A stretch of DNA of 64,000 bases from contig NZ_WTLB01000012.1 in assembly GCF_011378855.1 (NCBI RefSeq), positions 29,033 to 93,032 on the forward strand, given 5' to 3'. Below the pieces are notes generated by a model, which was not told the DNA's origin, made no database searches, and saw nothing but the letters and a program-made list of their open reading frames with translations. Source of the stretch: Pseudoalteromonas sp. Z1A8. Its GTDB lineage: Bacteria; Pseudomonadota; Gammaproteobacteria; Enterobacterales; Alteromonadaceae. The translations under genes and the position numbers were made by a program. Of the stretch, positions 44,948 to 55,564 are shown one piece after another; within the stretch, counting starts at the first letter, position 1; every line of letters starts with the position of its first letter.

Positions 44948-45094
44948 ATGAAATCGAGTCAAAGTGGCGCTAAATTAAGTCTAGTTATTATTTCAATTAT
45001 TGTACTAGGTGTTTCTGCTTGGTTTAATCAGGCTAACGCTGAAGATAGTCCTTCTAAAATACAAACCCAGAGTGAGTTAACAATAACGGATTAA
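44948..45094 (+). CDS. Small exported or membrane peptide, 48 aa
   Basis: The ATG at 44948 has AAAGAG upstream. Residues 10-30 form one hydrophobic segment ending in SAWFNQANA|ED, which could be cleaved as a signal peptide to leave a tiny acidic/Thr peptide of about 18 residues, or stay as an anchor. I do not recognise a family. It lies 97 bases after the reductase gene. Length, a plausible start and a signal-like segment are the only support. Confidence 0.45.
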   Translation: MKSSQSGAKLSLVIISIIVLGVSAWFNQANAEDSPSKIQTQSELTITD

Positions 45095-45254
45095 CTTCGA
45101 TTATTATGTATTTCTCGATGTTTTTGTTTCTTCTTATTATTTTTAACAGTCAATAAATAGCATCAACCCAGCTGTGGTGCTTTAGTGCTATTTTAAATTC
45201 TACTTGTTATCTAGCTCAAAGTGCTTTCCAGAATTTTTAAATTATTAACAAAAA

Positions 45255-45273
45255 AGCCCAGCATTGCTGGGCT
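45255..45273 (-). terminator. Rho-independent terminator of the 81-aa gene
   Basis: AGCCCAGC-ATT-GCTGGGCT; the minus strand continues with TTTTTTG, 25 bases after the stop. Confidence 0.82.
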
Positions 45274-45297
45274 ATTAAAAATTCTAGGGAAAAGTTG

Positions 45298-45543
45298 TTA
45301 ACTTTGGGTTACGTTAAATTGCCCAAATGTATAAACTTTAAACAAGTAAAAAGTATTGATCAATACCAAACTCATATTTGAAATAACACTCGACGACATA
45401 AGATCTAAGCTAAATGATAGGAATAGTAAACCACATGCACTAATAGCGGCAACGCGCAGCAGTGTTATCTGGTTAATAAAGAATGCACCTAAACCTAGTG
45501 CAAGTAGTATTGTGTTTAAAAGCCAATCTAGCTCGTTTAGCAT
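45298..45543 (-). CDS. Small inner-membrane protein, 81 aa
   Basis: Three predicted hydrophobic helices cover nearly the whole chain (about residues 8-24, 29-48 and 53-70). There are few charges and no known motif. The layout recalls small YgjV/CBU_0592-type membrane proteins, but I cannot assign it. The clear terminator supports a real gene. The ribosome site is weak. Confidence 0.6.
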   Translation of the reverse strand: MLNELDWLLNTILLALGLGAFFINQITLLRVAAISACGLLFLSFSLDLMSSSVISNMSLVLINTFYLFKVYTFGQFNVTQS

Positions 45544-45649
45544 GGTCGTTTCAATAGTTCAGTTGTTGAAAAAAGGAGCGCCATTATGTTGATCTTTTGC
45601 ACACCTTTCAACCAAGTAATTTTAAATTTTCAGATTAGTTTTTTTAATG

Positions 45650-46081
45650 CTAAAAATAGCTGCCTATTGCTGAAAATAAACCATTATCAGCAATTACTTG
45701 ATACTTTTGGCAGCTCTCTGGTTTTTGTAAATCACTGCATAAATAAAGGGAATTACGGCTAGAGTCATAGGTTGGATGTAAATTTGAATCAATTAAAGTA
45801 GCCCCTTTACCAAAGAGTCCAGGCCAGTAAACACTTTCACTTACCATCCCTAATTTTTTATAGGTGAGTAAGGTTGGTTTTGGAAAGGCTAAAATTATTA
45901 CAGCAACGACAGCGAGTGATATAAATAATCCCTTTTTTGACTTTGATTTTTGGTTTGTATCATTCTTTGTTTTGGTATTTAGCTCTGTAGCTACAGGGCG
46001 CTGTGGTTTTCTTTTTTGCGCTGTTTTTTTTCTTGCGAGTGTTTTACCTAGCAACGACTGTTTATTTGGTGTTTTAGACAT
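45650..46081 (-). CDS. Hypothetical single-pass membrane protein, 143 aa
   Basis: A very basic N-terminal tail of about 48 residues (many Lys and Arg, low complexity) is followed by one membrane helix (about 51-66, LFISLAVVAVIILAF) and a small periplasmic domain with two cysteines (LYLCSDLQKPESCQKY) that could form a disulfide. The basic tail should face the cytoplasm and might contact nucleic acid or membrane lipids. No family is recognised. It is divergent from the CheY-like gene. Confidence 0.65.
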   Translation of the reverse strand: MSKTPNKQSLLGKTLARKKTAQKRKPQRPVATELNTKTKNDTNQKSKSKKGLFISLAVVAVIILAFPKPTLLTYKKLGMVSESVYWPGLFGKGATLIDSNLHPTYDSSRNSLYLCSDLQKPESCQKYQVIADNGLFSAIGSYF

Positions 46082-46194
46082 AAAGCAAATCTGGCCTTTT
46101 TTCCGTAGGTCTCTATAATTAAATGAGTAAATTTATATACTAAGCTAATTAATATGATAACTTAAAGTTAGCTTACAGCCTACGAGGAATAAAG

Positions 46195-46578
46195 ATGAAT
46201 ACGCAGCTATCAATTTTAATTGTAGATGACGTTAGCACAGTGCGTAGCTTTTTGAGCCAAACGCTCATGCACTTAGGGATAGAGAACGTAAAGGAAGCAT
46301 CTACTGCCTCGCAATGTATTAGTGAGTGCCAAGCTGCAAATTATAATATTATTTTTTTAGACATTGAATTGCCGGACGGCGATGGTAAAGATTTGATTGC
46401 ACAAATCAATGAATTAAGTCCAGAAACAAACGTGGTGATGGTATCGGCACACTCAGGTATTGAAAATGTTAAGGATGCAATTGATAAAGGCGCTAAGGGG
46501 TTTGTAGTAAAGCCATTTACACCTAAAAAGATAGCAGCAATGCTTAAGAAATTTTATCCAAATCTAGAAAATGTCTAA
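46195..46578 (+). CDS. CheY-like single-domain response regulator
   Basis: 127 residues, a receiver domain only. The acidic pocket is Asp11-Asp12, the phosphoacceptor Asp56 (IIFLDIELPDGDG), Ser in MVSAHS and Lys in VVKPF. There is no output domain, so it acts by protein contact. A strong GAGGA ribosome site precedes the ATG. No kinase or chemotaxis gene is adjacent, so its partner is unknown. Confidence 0.92.
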   Translation: MNTQLSILIVDDVSTVRSFLSQTLMHLGIENVKEASTASQCISECQAANYNIIFLDIELPDGDGKDLIAQINELSPETNVVMVSAHSGIENVKDAIDKGAKGFVVKPFTPKKIAAMLKKFYPNLENV

Positions 46579-46613
46579 TAGAGTTTAAAATATATAATTA
46601 AATTTAGAGTAAA

Positions 46614-46640
46614 AAAAAACCGGCAAAAGCCGGTTTTTTA
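46614..46640. terminator. Bidirectional terminator between the CheY-like gene and rpsT
   Basis: AAAACCGGC-AAAA-GCCGGTTTT is flanked by long A and T runs on both sides, so it can stop transcripts from both directions. Confidence 0.88.
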
Positions 46641-46658
46641 TATTCTATCAAAAACAAA

Positions 46659-46919
46659 TTATAGAGCTTTAATCTTAGCTGCTATACGGCTCTTATGACG
46701 AGCTGCTTTGTTTTTGTGAATTAGACCCTTAGTTGCGTAACGGTCTAGGATAGGTGTAGCAACAGAAAAAGCTTGCTGTGCAGCTTCTTTATCGCCCGCT
46801 TCAATAGCAACAATTACTTTTTTGAAGTAAGTGCGCATCATTGAACGACGGCTTGCGTTGTGCTGACGGTTTTTTTCGCTTGTGATAGCGCGTTTTTTTG
46901 CAGACTTGATGTTAGCCAA
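46659..46919 (-). CDS. rpsT: Ribosomal protein S20
   Basis: 86 residues, Lys/Arg/Ala-rich helical protein beginning [11 protein letters not shown], which binds 16S rRNA. The start codon is TTG at 46919, with TAGGAG upstream. E. coli rpsT also uses a UUG start, which takes part in translational autoregulation, so the odd start is probably functional. The gene diverges from murJ, as in many gammaproteobacteria. Confidence 0.97.
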
Positions 46920-47172
46920 GGTTTGCTCCTAACAATCTTAAAATAAAGCTTAAATTAAAGGCCGTGGAATATGCCTGTTTCTATCATGGATGTCAATTTA
47001 AATTTAACAATCCAAGAAAAACTGCACCATATAACGAGCATCAATTTGCCGCTTTAGCAGTTAATACCGACATTGTAACAAAGCACAGACCCTCAGCCTA
47101 GTGCTTTAAAGCGATTTATAAAAAAGACTGTGGCATAATTGCCTATCTTGAGGATTTTTGAGTAGGTTTAAG

Positions 47173-48753
47173 GTGTCAAAAGGTTTATTTCGCTCCGGTA
47201 TGATTGTTAGTTGTATGACTATGATATCGCGTATTTTAGGGCTCGTTCGAGATGCTGTTGTTGCTAATTTATTAGGTGCAAGTGCTGCGGCTGATGTTTT
47301 TTTGTTTGCTAACCGTATTCCTAATTTTTTACGTCGTTTATTTGCAGAAGGTGCCTTCGCGCAAGCATTTGTCCCTGTACTGAGTGAAATTAAAGAGCAG
47401 CAAGGTGACGACAAAGTCAGGCTTTTTGTTGCACAGGCTGCAGGTACATTAGGCACTATTTTATTGATAGTCACTATAATAGGTGTTGTTGCTTCTCCCG
47501 TTATTGCAGCGTTGTTTGGTACAGGTTGGTTTATAGATTGGTGGCAGGGCGGGCCTAATGCCGAAAAATTTGAACTTGCAAGCTCACTGCTTAAATTTAC
47601 ATTCCCTTATTTGTTTTTTGTAAGCCTAGTGGCACTTAGTGGTGCGGTGATGAACGTGTATAACCGTTTTGCTGTTGCTGCATTTACACCTGTTCTTCTC
47701 AATATTTCTATTATTACATGTGCAATTTTTTTACATGATAAATTTAGTGTGGGTGCTTATTCTCTCGCAATTGGGGTATTTATTGGTGGCGTTGTACAGT
47801 TGTTGTTTCAACTTCCATTTTTATACCGTGCAAAAATGTTGGCGCGTCCGCGTTGGGCATGGCAAGACGAAAACGTAAAAAAAGTACGCAAACTTATGCT
47901 ACCAGCTTTATTTGGCGTATCTATCAGCCAAATTAACTTATTGCTTGATACCATGATTGCATCATTATTGATGACGGGCTCAATCGCATGGCTTTATTAT
48001 TCAGACCGTTTAATAGAATTTCCGCTGGGTTTATTTGGTATTGGTATTGCGACAGTTATTTTACCGGCGCTCTCTAGGTTACATAGCAGTAAAAAAAGTA
48101 GTGACTTTCAGCATACTCTCGATTGGGGTGTGCGTTTTGTAATATTTTTAGGTCTGCCGGCGATGATTGGTTTAATGATCATCAGCCCGCTTATTATTAC
48201 CGTGTTGTTTGACCACGGTGCGTTTAAAGAAGACAGTGTTGATCATGTTAAAGCAGTCAGTTTAGGTGTAGTTGCATATTCGGTAGGCCTTGTGAGCTTT
48301 ATGCTGATTAAAGTACTCGCTCCTGGCTTTTATGCTCGCCAAGATACAAAAACGCCTGTGCGTATTGGTATTATTACCTTAGTGTTAAATATGGTGTTTA
48401 ACATTATGCTTGCGCCTTTTATAGGTTATTTAGGCTTAGCACTCGCTACTTCACTATCGGCTAGTTGTAATGCGTTTTTATTATACAGGCAGCTTAAAAA
48501 AGAAAATGTATACCAGTTTTCATCAATGAGCATGCGCTTTACACTTAAATGTGTTGTTGCAAGTGTTGTGATGGGAGCTGTTACATGGTTTGTGAGTAGT
48601 TACTACTATTGGGCTACATGGGCCTTTACACAGCAAGTAATATTACTAATAGCATTAGTCGCTTTGGCAGGTATTAGTTACTTTGCAATGCTATTTTTGA
48701 TGGGTGTTAGACTAAATACGATAAAAAGTGTAGCAATTACTGAATCAAACTAA
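47173..48753 (+). CDS. murJ: Lipid II flippase MurJ
   Basis: 526 residues from the GTG at 47173. The N-terminus then aligns with that of E. coli MurJ, and AGG lies six bases upstream. A TTG at 47158 would add five residues and has GAGGA only three bases away. Fourteen predicted helices carry the family blocks TMISRILGLVRD, FRRLFAEGAFAQAFVPVL and RDTKTPVRIG-like (RQDTKTPVRIG). It moves lipid-linked peptidoglycan precursor across the inner membrane. It heads a run into ribF-ileS-lspA-fkpB-ispH. Confidence 0.95.
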   Translation: MSKGLFRSGMIVSCMTMISRILGLVRDAVVANLLGASAAADVFLFANRIPNFLRRLFAEGAFAQAFVPVLSEIKEQQGDDKVRLFVAQAAGTLGTILLIVTIIGVVASPVIAALFGTGWFIDWWQGGPNAEKFELASSLLKFTFPYLFFVSLVALSGAVMNVYNRFAVAAFTPVLLNISIITCAIFLHDKFSVGAYSLAIGVFIGGVVQLLFQLPFLYRAKMLARPRWAWQDENVKKVRKLMLPALFGVSISQINLLLDTMIASLLMTGSIAWLYYSDRLIEFPLGLFGIGIATVILPALSRLHSSKKSSDFQHTLDWGVRFVIFLGLPAMIGLMIISPLIITVLFDHGAFKEDSVDHVKAVSLGVVAYSVGLVSFMLIKVLAPGFYARQDTKTPVRIGIITLVLNMVFNIMLAPFIGYLGLALATSLSASCNAFLLYRQLKKENVYQFSSMSMRFTLKCVVASVVMGAVTWFVSSYYYWATWAFTQQVILLIALVALAGISYFAMLFLMGVRLNTIKSVAITESN

Positions 48754-48837
48754 AAAAAAGATTATAATCGGCAACTCTGCGGCTTTAATAAAATTTTAGT
48801 CGTAATTAATAGCTCGCTAAACAAGGCATTAGGTGGC

Positions 48838-49788
48838 ATGGAGTTAATTAGAGGTATACACAATATTCGCCCACACCATTTTGGTTGTGTGTTAACTATT
48901 GGTAATTTTGACGGTGTTCATTTAGGCCACGCAGAAGTATTAAAAGGTTTACTTATTGATGCTAAAGCACATAGTTTGCCTAGCACTGTAATGCTGTTTG
49001 AACCCCAGCCACAAGAGTTTTTTGCTAAGGATAATGCCCCTGCACGATTAACGCGCTTACGAGATAAGTTACGTTTATTAAGTGATGTAGGTATTGAGCG
49101 AGTTATTTGCATTAGCTTTAATCAGCAATTTGCAAACATGCATGCTGAGCAATTCGTTAATGAGATTTTGATTAAAAAGTTAGGTGTTAAAGCACTCACC
49201 GTTGGCGATGATTTTAAGTTTGGAAAGCAGCGCCAAGGTAACTTTGACTTACTCGCTAGCATGGGTAAGCAAGCGGGCATGGATGTAAAAAGCACCGCGA
49301 GTTTTCGTCAATTAAATGCTAGAGTAAGCAGCACTTTAATACGAGATGCTTTGGCATCTGGTGACTTAGCGAGTGCTAAAATAATGCTTGGTCACGATTA
49401 TGCTATTTCTGGGCGTGTTATACATGGCTGGAAAAGAGGACGTGAACTCGGTTTTAGAACGGCAAATATTGCCCTAAAACGCCAAGTGTGTCCTGTTAAC
49501 GGAGTGTTTGCAGTGCAAGCAACGATTGCAGGAAAACAGATTTTTGGAGTTGCAAATGTAGGTAATAAGCCGACATTTAATGGAACTCGTGCATTGTTAG
49601 AAGTTCATCTTTTTGATTTTGCACAGGATATTTACGGACAATTTATGCATGTGGAGTTAATAAAAAAACTTCGCAATGAGAAAAAATTCGAGACATTAAC
49701 ACAATTAACGGCGCAAATAGCAACCGATGTTGCTGCCGCTAAGCAGTGTTTTGGTTTAAATCAGGTAGCCGATAGAGACGGAATGTAG
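48838..49788 (+). CDS. ribF: Bifunctional riboflavin kinase / FAD synthetase
   Basis: 316 residues. The N-terminal nucleotidyltransferase domain has TIGNFDGVHLGH (HxGH-type motif) and SSTLIRDAL. The C-terminal riboflavin kinase domain (about 185-305) has HGWKRGRELGFRTANI and GVFAV. It converts riboflavin to FMN and then FAD. It sits 84 bases after murJ and five bases before ileS, the order found in E. coli for ribF-ileS-lspA-fkpB-ispH. Confidence 0.96.
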   Translation: MELIRGIHNIRPHHFGCVLTIGNFDGVHLGHAEVLKGLLIDAKAHSLPSTVMLFEPQPQEFFAKDNAPARLTRLRDKLRLLSDVGIERVICISFNQQFANMHAEQFVNEILIKKLGVKALTVGDDFKFGKQRQGNFDLLASMGKQAGMDVKSTASFRQLNARVSSTLIRDALASGDLASAKIMLGHDYAISGRVIHGWKRGRELGFRTANIALKRQVCPVNGVFAVQATIAGKQIFGVANVGNKPTFNGTRALLEVHLFDFAQDIYGQFMHVELIKKLRNEKKFETLTQLTAQIATDVAAAKQCFGLNQVADRDGM

Positions 49789-49793
49789 GATAA

Positions 49794-52622
49794 ATGAGCG
49801 ACTATAAACATACTTTGAACTTACCGGAAACACCGTTTCCAATGCGTGGCAATTTGGCACAACGTGAACCAAAAATGCTTAAAGCATGGTATGAAGACGA
49901 CCTGTACGGTCAAATTCGCAGCGCTAAGAAAGGTAAAAAAACCTTTATTTTGCATGACGGCCCTCCGTATGCAAATGGCGATATCCATTTAGGCCACTCA
50001 GTTAATAAAATATTAAAAGACATTATTGTTAAGTCTAAAACATTATCTGACTTTGATTCACCATTAGTGCCTGGTTGGGATTGTCATGGTTTACCAATTG
50101 AGTTAATGGTTGAGAAAAAAGTAGGCAAGCCGGGCGTAAAAGTAACTGCGAGCGAATTTCGTGAAAAATGCCGTGCATACGCTAAAAAACAAGTTGAAGG
50201 TCAAAAAGTTGACTTTAAACGTTTAGGCGTATTTGCAGATTGGGATAAGCCTTACTTAACAATGAACTTTGACTTTGAAGCGAATGCAATTCGTGTACTT
50301 GGTCGTATTATTGAAAAAGGTCACTTGCATAAAGGCGCTAAGCCTGTGCATTGGTGTACAGATTGTGGCTCTGCACTAGCAGAAGCTGAAGTTGAATACC
50401 AAGATAAGCAATCTCCAGCCATTGACGTACGTTTTATTTTTGATGATCAAGATGCTGTTGTTAGTGCATTTGATTTGGCTGATGGCCATAAAGGTAAAGG
50501 CAGTGTTGGTACTGTTATTTGGACAACAACACCGTGGACGCTTCCAGCAAACCGTGCTGTTGCCGTACACGCCGATTTAGAATATGCACTAGTACAAGTT
50601 GAAGATGAAGGCGCAGAGCAACGTTTAATTTTAGGCTCTGAGCTTGTTAAAGATGCAATGGACCGCTTTGGTTTTAATCACTTTCACGTATTAGGTTATG
50701 TAAAAGGCGCTGCACTTGAAAATTTACAAGTAGCCCATCCTTTTTACGACTTTAGCGTACCTGTTATTGTTGCAGAGCATGTAACAACTGACTCAGGTAC
50801 CGGTGTTGTACATACAGCGCCAGGGCATGGTCAAGAAGATTTCGTGGCTGGTTTAAACTATAACCTTGAAGTAGCTAACCCTGTTGGCGCTAATGGCGTT
50901 TATTTACCAGATACTGAACTTTTTGCAGGTCAGCATGTATTTAAAGCAAATGCGAGCGTAATTGAAGTATTAAAAGAGCACGGTGCATTAATGCATCATC
51001 ATGCTATAACTCATAGTTACCCACATTGTTGGCGCCATAAGACTCCAATTATTTTCCGTGCTACACCACAATGGTTTGTAAGTATGGATCAGGCTAACTT
51101 GCGTCAAGACTCTTTAAAAGAAATTAAAAACACGCAGTGGTTGCCAGAGTGGGGCGAAAGCCGTATTTCTAACATGGTTGAAAGCCGCCCAGATTGGTGT
51201 ATATCCCGCCAACGTACTTGGGGTGTGCCAATTGCATTGTTTGCAGATAAAGACACTGGTGCACTTCACCCAAATACCCAAGAACTCATCGAGCAAGCTG
51301 CACAGCTTGTTGAAAAATCAGGTATTCAGGCATGGTACGATTTAGACCCTGCTACATTACTTGGTGAAGAAGATGCCAAGCAATACATGAAAGTGCAAGA
51401 TACGCTTGATGTATGGTTTGACTCAGGTGTTTCACACGCGTGTGTTGTAGACGCACGTGAAGACTTAGTAGGTCCAGCTGATTTATACCTTGAAGGTTCT
51501 GATCAACACCGTGGTTGGTTTATGTCATCAATGATGACGTCTGTGGCTATTAATGGTCATGCACCATACCGTCAAGTATTGACGCATGGTTTTACTGTTG
51601 ATGAAAACGGTCGCAAAATGTCTAAGTCGTTAGGCAATGTTATTTCTCCACAAAATGTGATGAATAAACTAGGCGCCGACATTCTTCGTTTATGGGTTGC
51701 TTCTACCGATTACACCGCAGAAATGACTGTATCGGATGAAATATTTAAACGCTCTGCTGATCGTTACCGCCGAATTCGTAACACTAGCCGTTACTTACTA
51801 GCTAACCTAAATGGTTTTGATCCAAAAACTGATCAAGTTGCTGTTGATGATATGGTTGAGCTTGATAAGTGGATTGTGGGTCGTGCTGCTCAGTTACAAG
51901 ACGAAATTTTAGCCGCTTACGATAGCTACCAAATGCTATTAGTAACGCAAAAGCTAATGAACTTCTGTACGGGTGAGCTTGGTTCATTCTACTTAGATGT
52001 AATTAAAGATCGTCAGTACACAGCTAAGAGCGACAGTCATGCACGTCGTTCTTGTCAAACAGCGCTTTATCATATTGCTGAAGCAATGACGCGCTGGATG
52101 GCTCCAATTATGAGCTTTACCGCACAAGAAATTTGGGAAGCGTTACCGGGCGAGCGTAGTGACTACGTATTTACGTCTGTTTGGTACGATGGCTTACAAG
52201 CGCCAACAAATAGCCAATTTAGCAACGATGACTGGTTAGAAATTTTAACAGTGCGCGACGAAGTAAACCGTTTATTAGAAGCCGCACGTAAAGAAGAAGT
52301 TATTGGTGCAACGCTTCAAGCTACGGTTAATTTATTTACGGGCAAAGAGCTTGCCGCTAAATTAAATGCGCTTGGTGATGAGCTACGTTTTGTATTATTA
52401 ACATCAGCTGTAAATGTTTCTGAAGTTGATAGTCAGCCTGCTGATACACAAGCTACCGAAATTGAAGGTTTGTTCATTAGTGTTGCTGCAACAGATGCTG
52501 CTAAATGTGAGCGTTGTTGGCATTACAGTGAAGATGTAGGTGTTAACCCTGCTCATCCTGAAATTTGTGGTCGTTGTGTTAGCAATGTCGACGGCGAAGG
52601 CGAAAAGCGTCAATTCGCTTAG
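49794..52622 (+). CDS. ileS: Isoleucyl-tRNA synthetase
   Basis: 942 residues, bacterial type 1. The class I signatures are HLGH (in [11 protein letters not shown]) and KMSKS ([10 protein letters not shown]). The editing domain has the [12 protein letters not shown] segment, and the C-terminal zinc finger has four cysteines ([10 protein letters not shown] ... EICGRCV). It charges tRNA-Ile. Its start follows the ribF stop by five bases, so the two are probably coupled. Confidence 0.98.
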   Translation: MSDYKHTLNLPETPFPMRGNLAQREPKMLKAWYEDDLYGQIRSAKKGKKTFILHDGPPYANGDIHLGHSVNKILKDIIVKSKTLSDFDSPLVPGWDCHGLPIELMVEKKVGKPGVKVTASEFREKCRAYAKKQVEGQKVDFKRLGVFADWDKPYLTMNFDFEANAIRVLGRIIEKGHLHKGAKPVHWCTDCGSALAEAEVEYQDKQSPAIDVRFIFDDQDAVVSAFDLADGHKGKGSVGTVIWTTTPWTLPANRAVAVHADLEYALVQVEDEGAEQRLILGSELVKDAMDRFGFNHFHVLGYVKGAALENLQVAHPFYDFSVPVIVAEHVTTDSGTGVVHTAPGHGQEDFVAGLNYNLEVANPVGANGVYLPDTELFAGQHVFKANASVIEVLKEHGALMHHHAITHSYPHCWRHKTPIIFRATPQWFVSMDQANLRQDSLKEIKNTQWLPEWGESRISNMVESRPDWCISRQRTWGVPIALFADKDTGALHPNTQELIEQAAQLVEKSGIQAWYDLDPATLLGEEDAKQYMKVQDTLDVWFDSGVSHACVVDAREDLVGPADLYLEGSDQHRGWFMSSMMTSVAINGHAPYRQVLTHGFTVDENGRKMSKSLGNVISPQNVMNKLGADILRLWVASTDYTAEMTVSDEIFKRSADRYRRIRNTSRYLLANLNGFDPKTDQVAVDDMVELDKWIVGRAAQLQDEILAAYDSYQMLLVTQKLMNFCTGELGSFYLDVIKDRQYTAKSDSHARRSCQTALYHIAEAMTRWMAPIMSFTAQEIWEALPGERSDYVFTSVWYDGLQAPTNSQFSNDDWLEILTVRDEVNRLLEAARKEEVIGATLQATVNLFTGKELAAKLNALGDELRFVLLTSAVNVSEVDSQPADTQATEIEGLFISVAATDAAKCERCWHYSEDVGVNPAHPEICGRCVSNVDGEGEKRQFA

Positions 52623-52634
52623 GAGTTATTCTTA

Positions 52635-53135
52635 GTGAGCAAACTAGCCCAAAAAAGTGGTTTAGTGTGGCTTTGGTTGAGTCTATTACTTTTAGTAATA
52701 GACTTTGCCAGTAAAACACTTGTTGTAGGGACTATGGCTTATCAAGAGTCTATAAATTTACTCCCTGTTTTTAGTATTACTTATGTGCATAACTATGGTG
52801 CAGCCTATAGCTTTTTAAGTGAAGCAGGTGGTTGGCAACGTTGGTTTTTAAGTGCGATTGCCATTGCTATTAGTGCTTTGCTTGTGTGGTGGCTAAAACG
52901 CTTACCTGCAACAAATAAAATACTATGCGGTGCTTACGCATTGGTACTTGCAGGCGCTATTGGTAATTTATACGATCGTATTGCGTATGGTTATGTAATC
53001 GACTTTATTCACGTATTTTATAAAGACTCACATTTTCCTGTGTTCAATATTGCCGATTGCGCTATTTGTATTGGTGCAGCATTATTGTTATTTGACGCCT
53101 TTACCGGCGAGAGTCCGAAGGAGCATAAAGCATGA
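52635..53135 (+). CDS. lspA: Lipoprotein signal peptidase (signal peptidase II)
   Basis: 166 residues from a GTG, with AGGAG nine bases upstream. Four membrane helices carry the catalytic aspartates in NLYDRIAYGYVIDFI and FNIADCAI. It removes signal peptides from diacylated prolipoproteins, such as the lipoproteins predicted in this window. The stop overlaps the fkpB ATG by four bases (ATGA). Confidence 0.97.
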   Translation: MSKLAQKSGLVWLWLSLLLLVIDFASKTLVVGTMAYQESINLLPVFSITYVHNYGAAYSFLSEAGGWQRWFLSAIAIAISALLVWWLKRLPATNKILCGAYALVLAGAIGNLYDRIAYGYVIDFIHVFYKDSHFPVFNIADCAICIGAALLLFDAFTGESPKEHKA

Positions 53136-53572
53136 GCCAAGCTGTAATTGGTGAAAACTCGCAAGTTATTTTCCATTTTTCTATTAAATTAGAAGATGGC
53201 TCTGCCGCTGATTCTACCAAGGTGCATAATAAGCCTGCTAAATTAACAATGGGCGATGGTAGCTTAACGGCAAACTTCGAAAAATGTTTATTAGGGCTAA
53301 CTGCAGGCGAAAGTAAAACGTTTGAATTAGAACCTGAAGATGCGTTCGGTCAGCCAAACCCAGATAATATTTACTACGTTGACCGCAGTAAATTCGGCCC
53401 AGAAACACCAGCTAAAGTAGGTGCAATTATTGCGTTTACTCAACCTGACGGCACTGAGCTTCCTGGTTTAGTTCGCGAAGTGCAAGGTGAATCGGTAACG
53501 ATTGATTTTAACCATCCTTTATCTGGTCAGCGCCTAACGTTTGAAGTGGATATTATTGAGGTGGAAGGTTAA
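53132..53572 (+). CDS. fkpB: FKBP-type peptidyl-prolyl isomerase, FkpB/SlpA family
   Basis: 146 residues. An FKBP domain interrupted by an insert-in-flap region ([36 protein letters not shown]) identifies the SlpA/FkpB branch, which has prolyl isomerase and chaperone activity. It is cytoplasmic, with no signal peptide. It is coupled to lspA by a four-base overlap and to ispH by TAATG. Confidence 0.95.
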   Translation: MSQAVIGENSQVIFHFSIKLEDGSAADSTKVHNKPAKLTMGDGSLTANFEKCLLGLTAGESKTFELEPEDAFGQPNPDNIYYVDRSKFGPETPAKVGAIIAFTQPDGTELPGLVREVQGESVTIDFNHPLSGQRLTFEVDIIEVEG

Positions 53573-54501
53573 TGGAAATATTACTAGCTAACCCACGAGG
53601 CTTTTGCGCTGGTGTTGACCGTGCTATTAGTATTGTTGAGCGCGCTTTAGATATTTTTGAAAAGCCAATTTATGTTCGCCACGAAGTAGTACATAACCGC
53701 TATGTAGTTGATGGATTAAAAAGTCGTGGTGCGGTTTTTGTTGAAGAACTCGCTCAAGTACCTGACGACAGCATTGTTATTTTTAGCGCACATGGTGTTT
53801 CGCAAGCGGTTCGCAGCGAAGCTAAACGTCGTGATTTAAAAGTATTTGATGCAACGTGCCCGCTTGTAACCAAAGTACATATGGAAGTTACACGTGCTAG
53901 TCGCAAAGGGATTGAGTGTATTTTAATTGGTCATCATGGTCACCCTGAAGTAGAGGGAACAATGGGACAATATGATAACTCAGCCGGTGGAATTTACCTT
54001 GTTGAAACCGTTGATGATGTTGTTGCGCTTAATGTAAAAAATGCTGAAAATCTTTTTTACTGCAGCCAAACAACACTCTCTGTTGATGACACTGCAGATG
54101 TTATAGATGAACTGCGCAACAAGTTTCCATCAATTGATGGACCTCGTAAAGATGATATTTGTTATGCAACGCAAAATCGTCAAGACGCTGTTCGTGACTT
54201 GGCAGATAAAGTGGACGTGCTATTAGTTGTAGGCGCTAAAAACAGCTCTAACTCTAATCGCCTACGTGAACTTGCAGATAAAATGGGCACTGTAGCTTAT
54301 TTAATTGATGATGCAACTGATGTGCAAGAACAGTGGGTTTCAGGCTCTAAATCAGTAGGTGTAACTGCGGGTGCATCTGCGCCAGAAGTACTTGTACAAC
54401 AAGTTATAAGCCGATTAAAAGAGCTTGGTGGTACGCAGGTTGTTGAGAACCCAGGCGAAGCAGAGAATATAGTATTTGCTGTTCCTGTAGAGCTACGTTA
54501 A
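53572..54501 (+). CDS. ispH: 4-Hydroxy-3-methylbut-2-enyl diphosphate reductase
   Basis: 309 residues. Three conserved cysteines for the Fe-S cluster are visible at Cys12 (GFCAGVDRA), about 96 ([11 protein letters not shown]) and about 197 ([11 protein letters not shown]), together with the EVVHN and [14 protein letters not shown] segments for substrate. It makes isopentenyl and dimethylallyl diphosphate in the last step of the MEP pathway. It is the last gene of the murJ-ispH run. Confidence 0.98.
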   Translation: MEILLANPRGFCAGVDRAISIVERALDIFEKPIYVRHEVVHNRYVVDGLKSRGAVFVEELAQVPDDSIVIFSAHGVSQAVRSEAKRRDLKVFDATCPLVTKVHMEVTRASRKGIECILIGHHGHPEVEGTMGQYDNSAGGIYLVETVDDVVALNVKNAENLFYCSQTTLSVDDTADVIDELRNKFPSIDGPRKDDICYATQNRQDAVRDLADKVDVLLVVGAKNSSNSNRLRELADKMGTVAYLIDDATDVQEQWVSGSKSVGVTAGASAPEVLVQQVISRLKELGGTQVVENPGEAENIVFAVPVELR

Positions 54502-54529
54502 TTTAAATTTAGATTATAGGAGAGTCGTT

Positions 54530-55564
54530 ATGAGCAAGTCACTTAAAAATGATGGTTTGCTTTTTTCGGCTCTTTTTAATGAGCGAGGCGTATTAGCCAC
54601 GCTTATTGTTTCTCAAGTTATTGCTATTGTTTTAGCTTTTGCACCTAATGTAGAAGGAGATATTTGGCTGCGACTTGGGATCATTAGTTTGTTTATGCAT
54701 TTAATTGTTTTAGTCGGTACCTCTTCTTTATACTTCTGTCGGTTTTTTTTACAAAAACGTACTCAAATTTTTCAATTAAGTTTGTTTTTTATCTTTTTTT
54801 TATTATCTACATGCATTTTTAGTATTTTATTTTCGCATTTTGCTTTTGATATAGATGATACAGATAACTTAATTTATTTCACACTTCGCAATTGCATTAT
54901 AGTGGCTTTGCTGGCGGCTTTATTCGTCCAATTTTTATTAATTCATTTTGAAAAAGAGCAGCAAACTAAAGCGCTTTCTCGAGCTGAACTTGATGCCTTA
55001 CAAGCTAGAATACGTCCTCATTTTTTATATAATAGTTTAAACACTGCTGCAGAGCTTACCCATCATGATGCTGATGCGGCAGAGCAAGCCATTTTAGCAT
55101 TAGCCGCCTTATCGCAGGCTGCAATGCACTCAGGAAAAAACGTATTACTTGCGGATGAAATAACGCTGAGTAAGCAATATATCGCACTTGAAACGTGGCG
55201 TTTTGGTAATCGCTTAAGAGTTGATTGGCAAATCCCCAATGAACTTCCAGCACTAAGTATTCCTTGCTTAACCCTGCAGCCATTAATTGAAAATGCGTTA
55301 TGCCACGGCGTTGAAACAAGTGAGCATGGTGCAGAAATAAAAGTTGAGCTACATATCACTACCGGCTATATAACCATGATTGTTTCTAACCCTATAACAA
55401 TTTCTAATGCTCAAACTAGGCCTAATAACGGAATGGCGCTTGAAAATATTCGCCAGCGATTAAATATTTATTATAAAAATAAAGCGCAGTTAACAATTAC
55501 TAATAAAAATGATGTGTTTAGGGTCAAGGTCGTTATTCCTAAACTAATAGGGGGCAGTGTATGA
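54530..55564 (+). CDS. LytS/AlgZ-like sensor histidine kinase
   Basis: 344 residues. About four membrane helices (20-135) precede the His_kinase domain: phosphoacceptor His164 in RIRPHFLYNSLNTAAEL, then an HATPase region with LQPLIENALCHGVE and NNGMALENIRQRL. This is the AlgZ (FimS)/LytS class of kinases. It overlaps the response-regulator gene by four bases, so the two form a two-component system. The place just before pilVWX-Y1-E matches the role of AlgZR in Pseudomonas pilus control. It begins 28 bases after ispH. Confidence 0.9.
   Translation: MSKSLKNDGLLFSALFNERGVLATLIVSQVIAIVLAFAPNVEGDIWLRLGIISLFMHLIVLVGTSSLYFCRFFLQKRTQIFQLSLFFIFFLLSTCIFSILFSHFAFDIDDTDNLIYFTLRNCIIVALLAALFVQFLLIHFEKEQQTKALSRAELDALQARIRPHFLYNSLNTAAELTHHDADAAEQAILALAALSQAAMHSGKNVLLADEITLSKQYIALETWRFGNRLRVDWQIPNELPALSIPCLTLQPLIENALCHGVETSEHGAEIKVELHITTGYITMIVSNPITISNAQTRPNNGMALENIRQRLNIYYKNKAQLTITNKNDVFRVKVVIPKLIGGSV

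Noticed and set aside
47158..47172. TTG at 47158 as murJ start
   Set aside because: GAGGA is only three bases away, and the N-terminus from the GTG at 47173 aligns better with known MurJ proteins. It is not fully excluded.
47106..47474. 122-codon open frame antisense to the start of murJ
   Set aside because: No ribosome site and complete overlap with the conserved murJ N-terminus.
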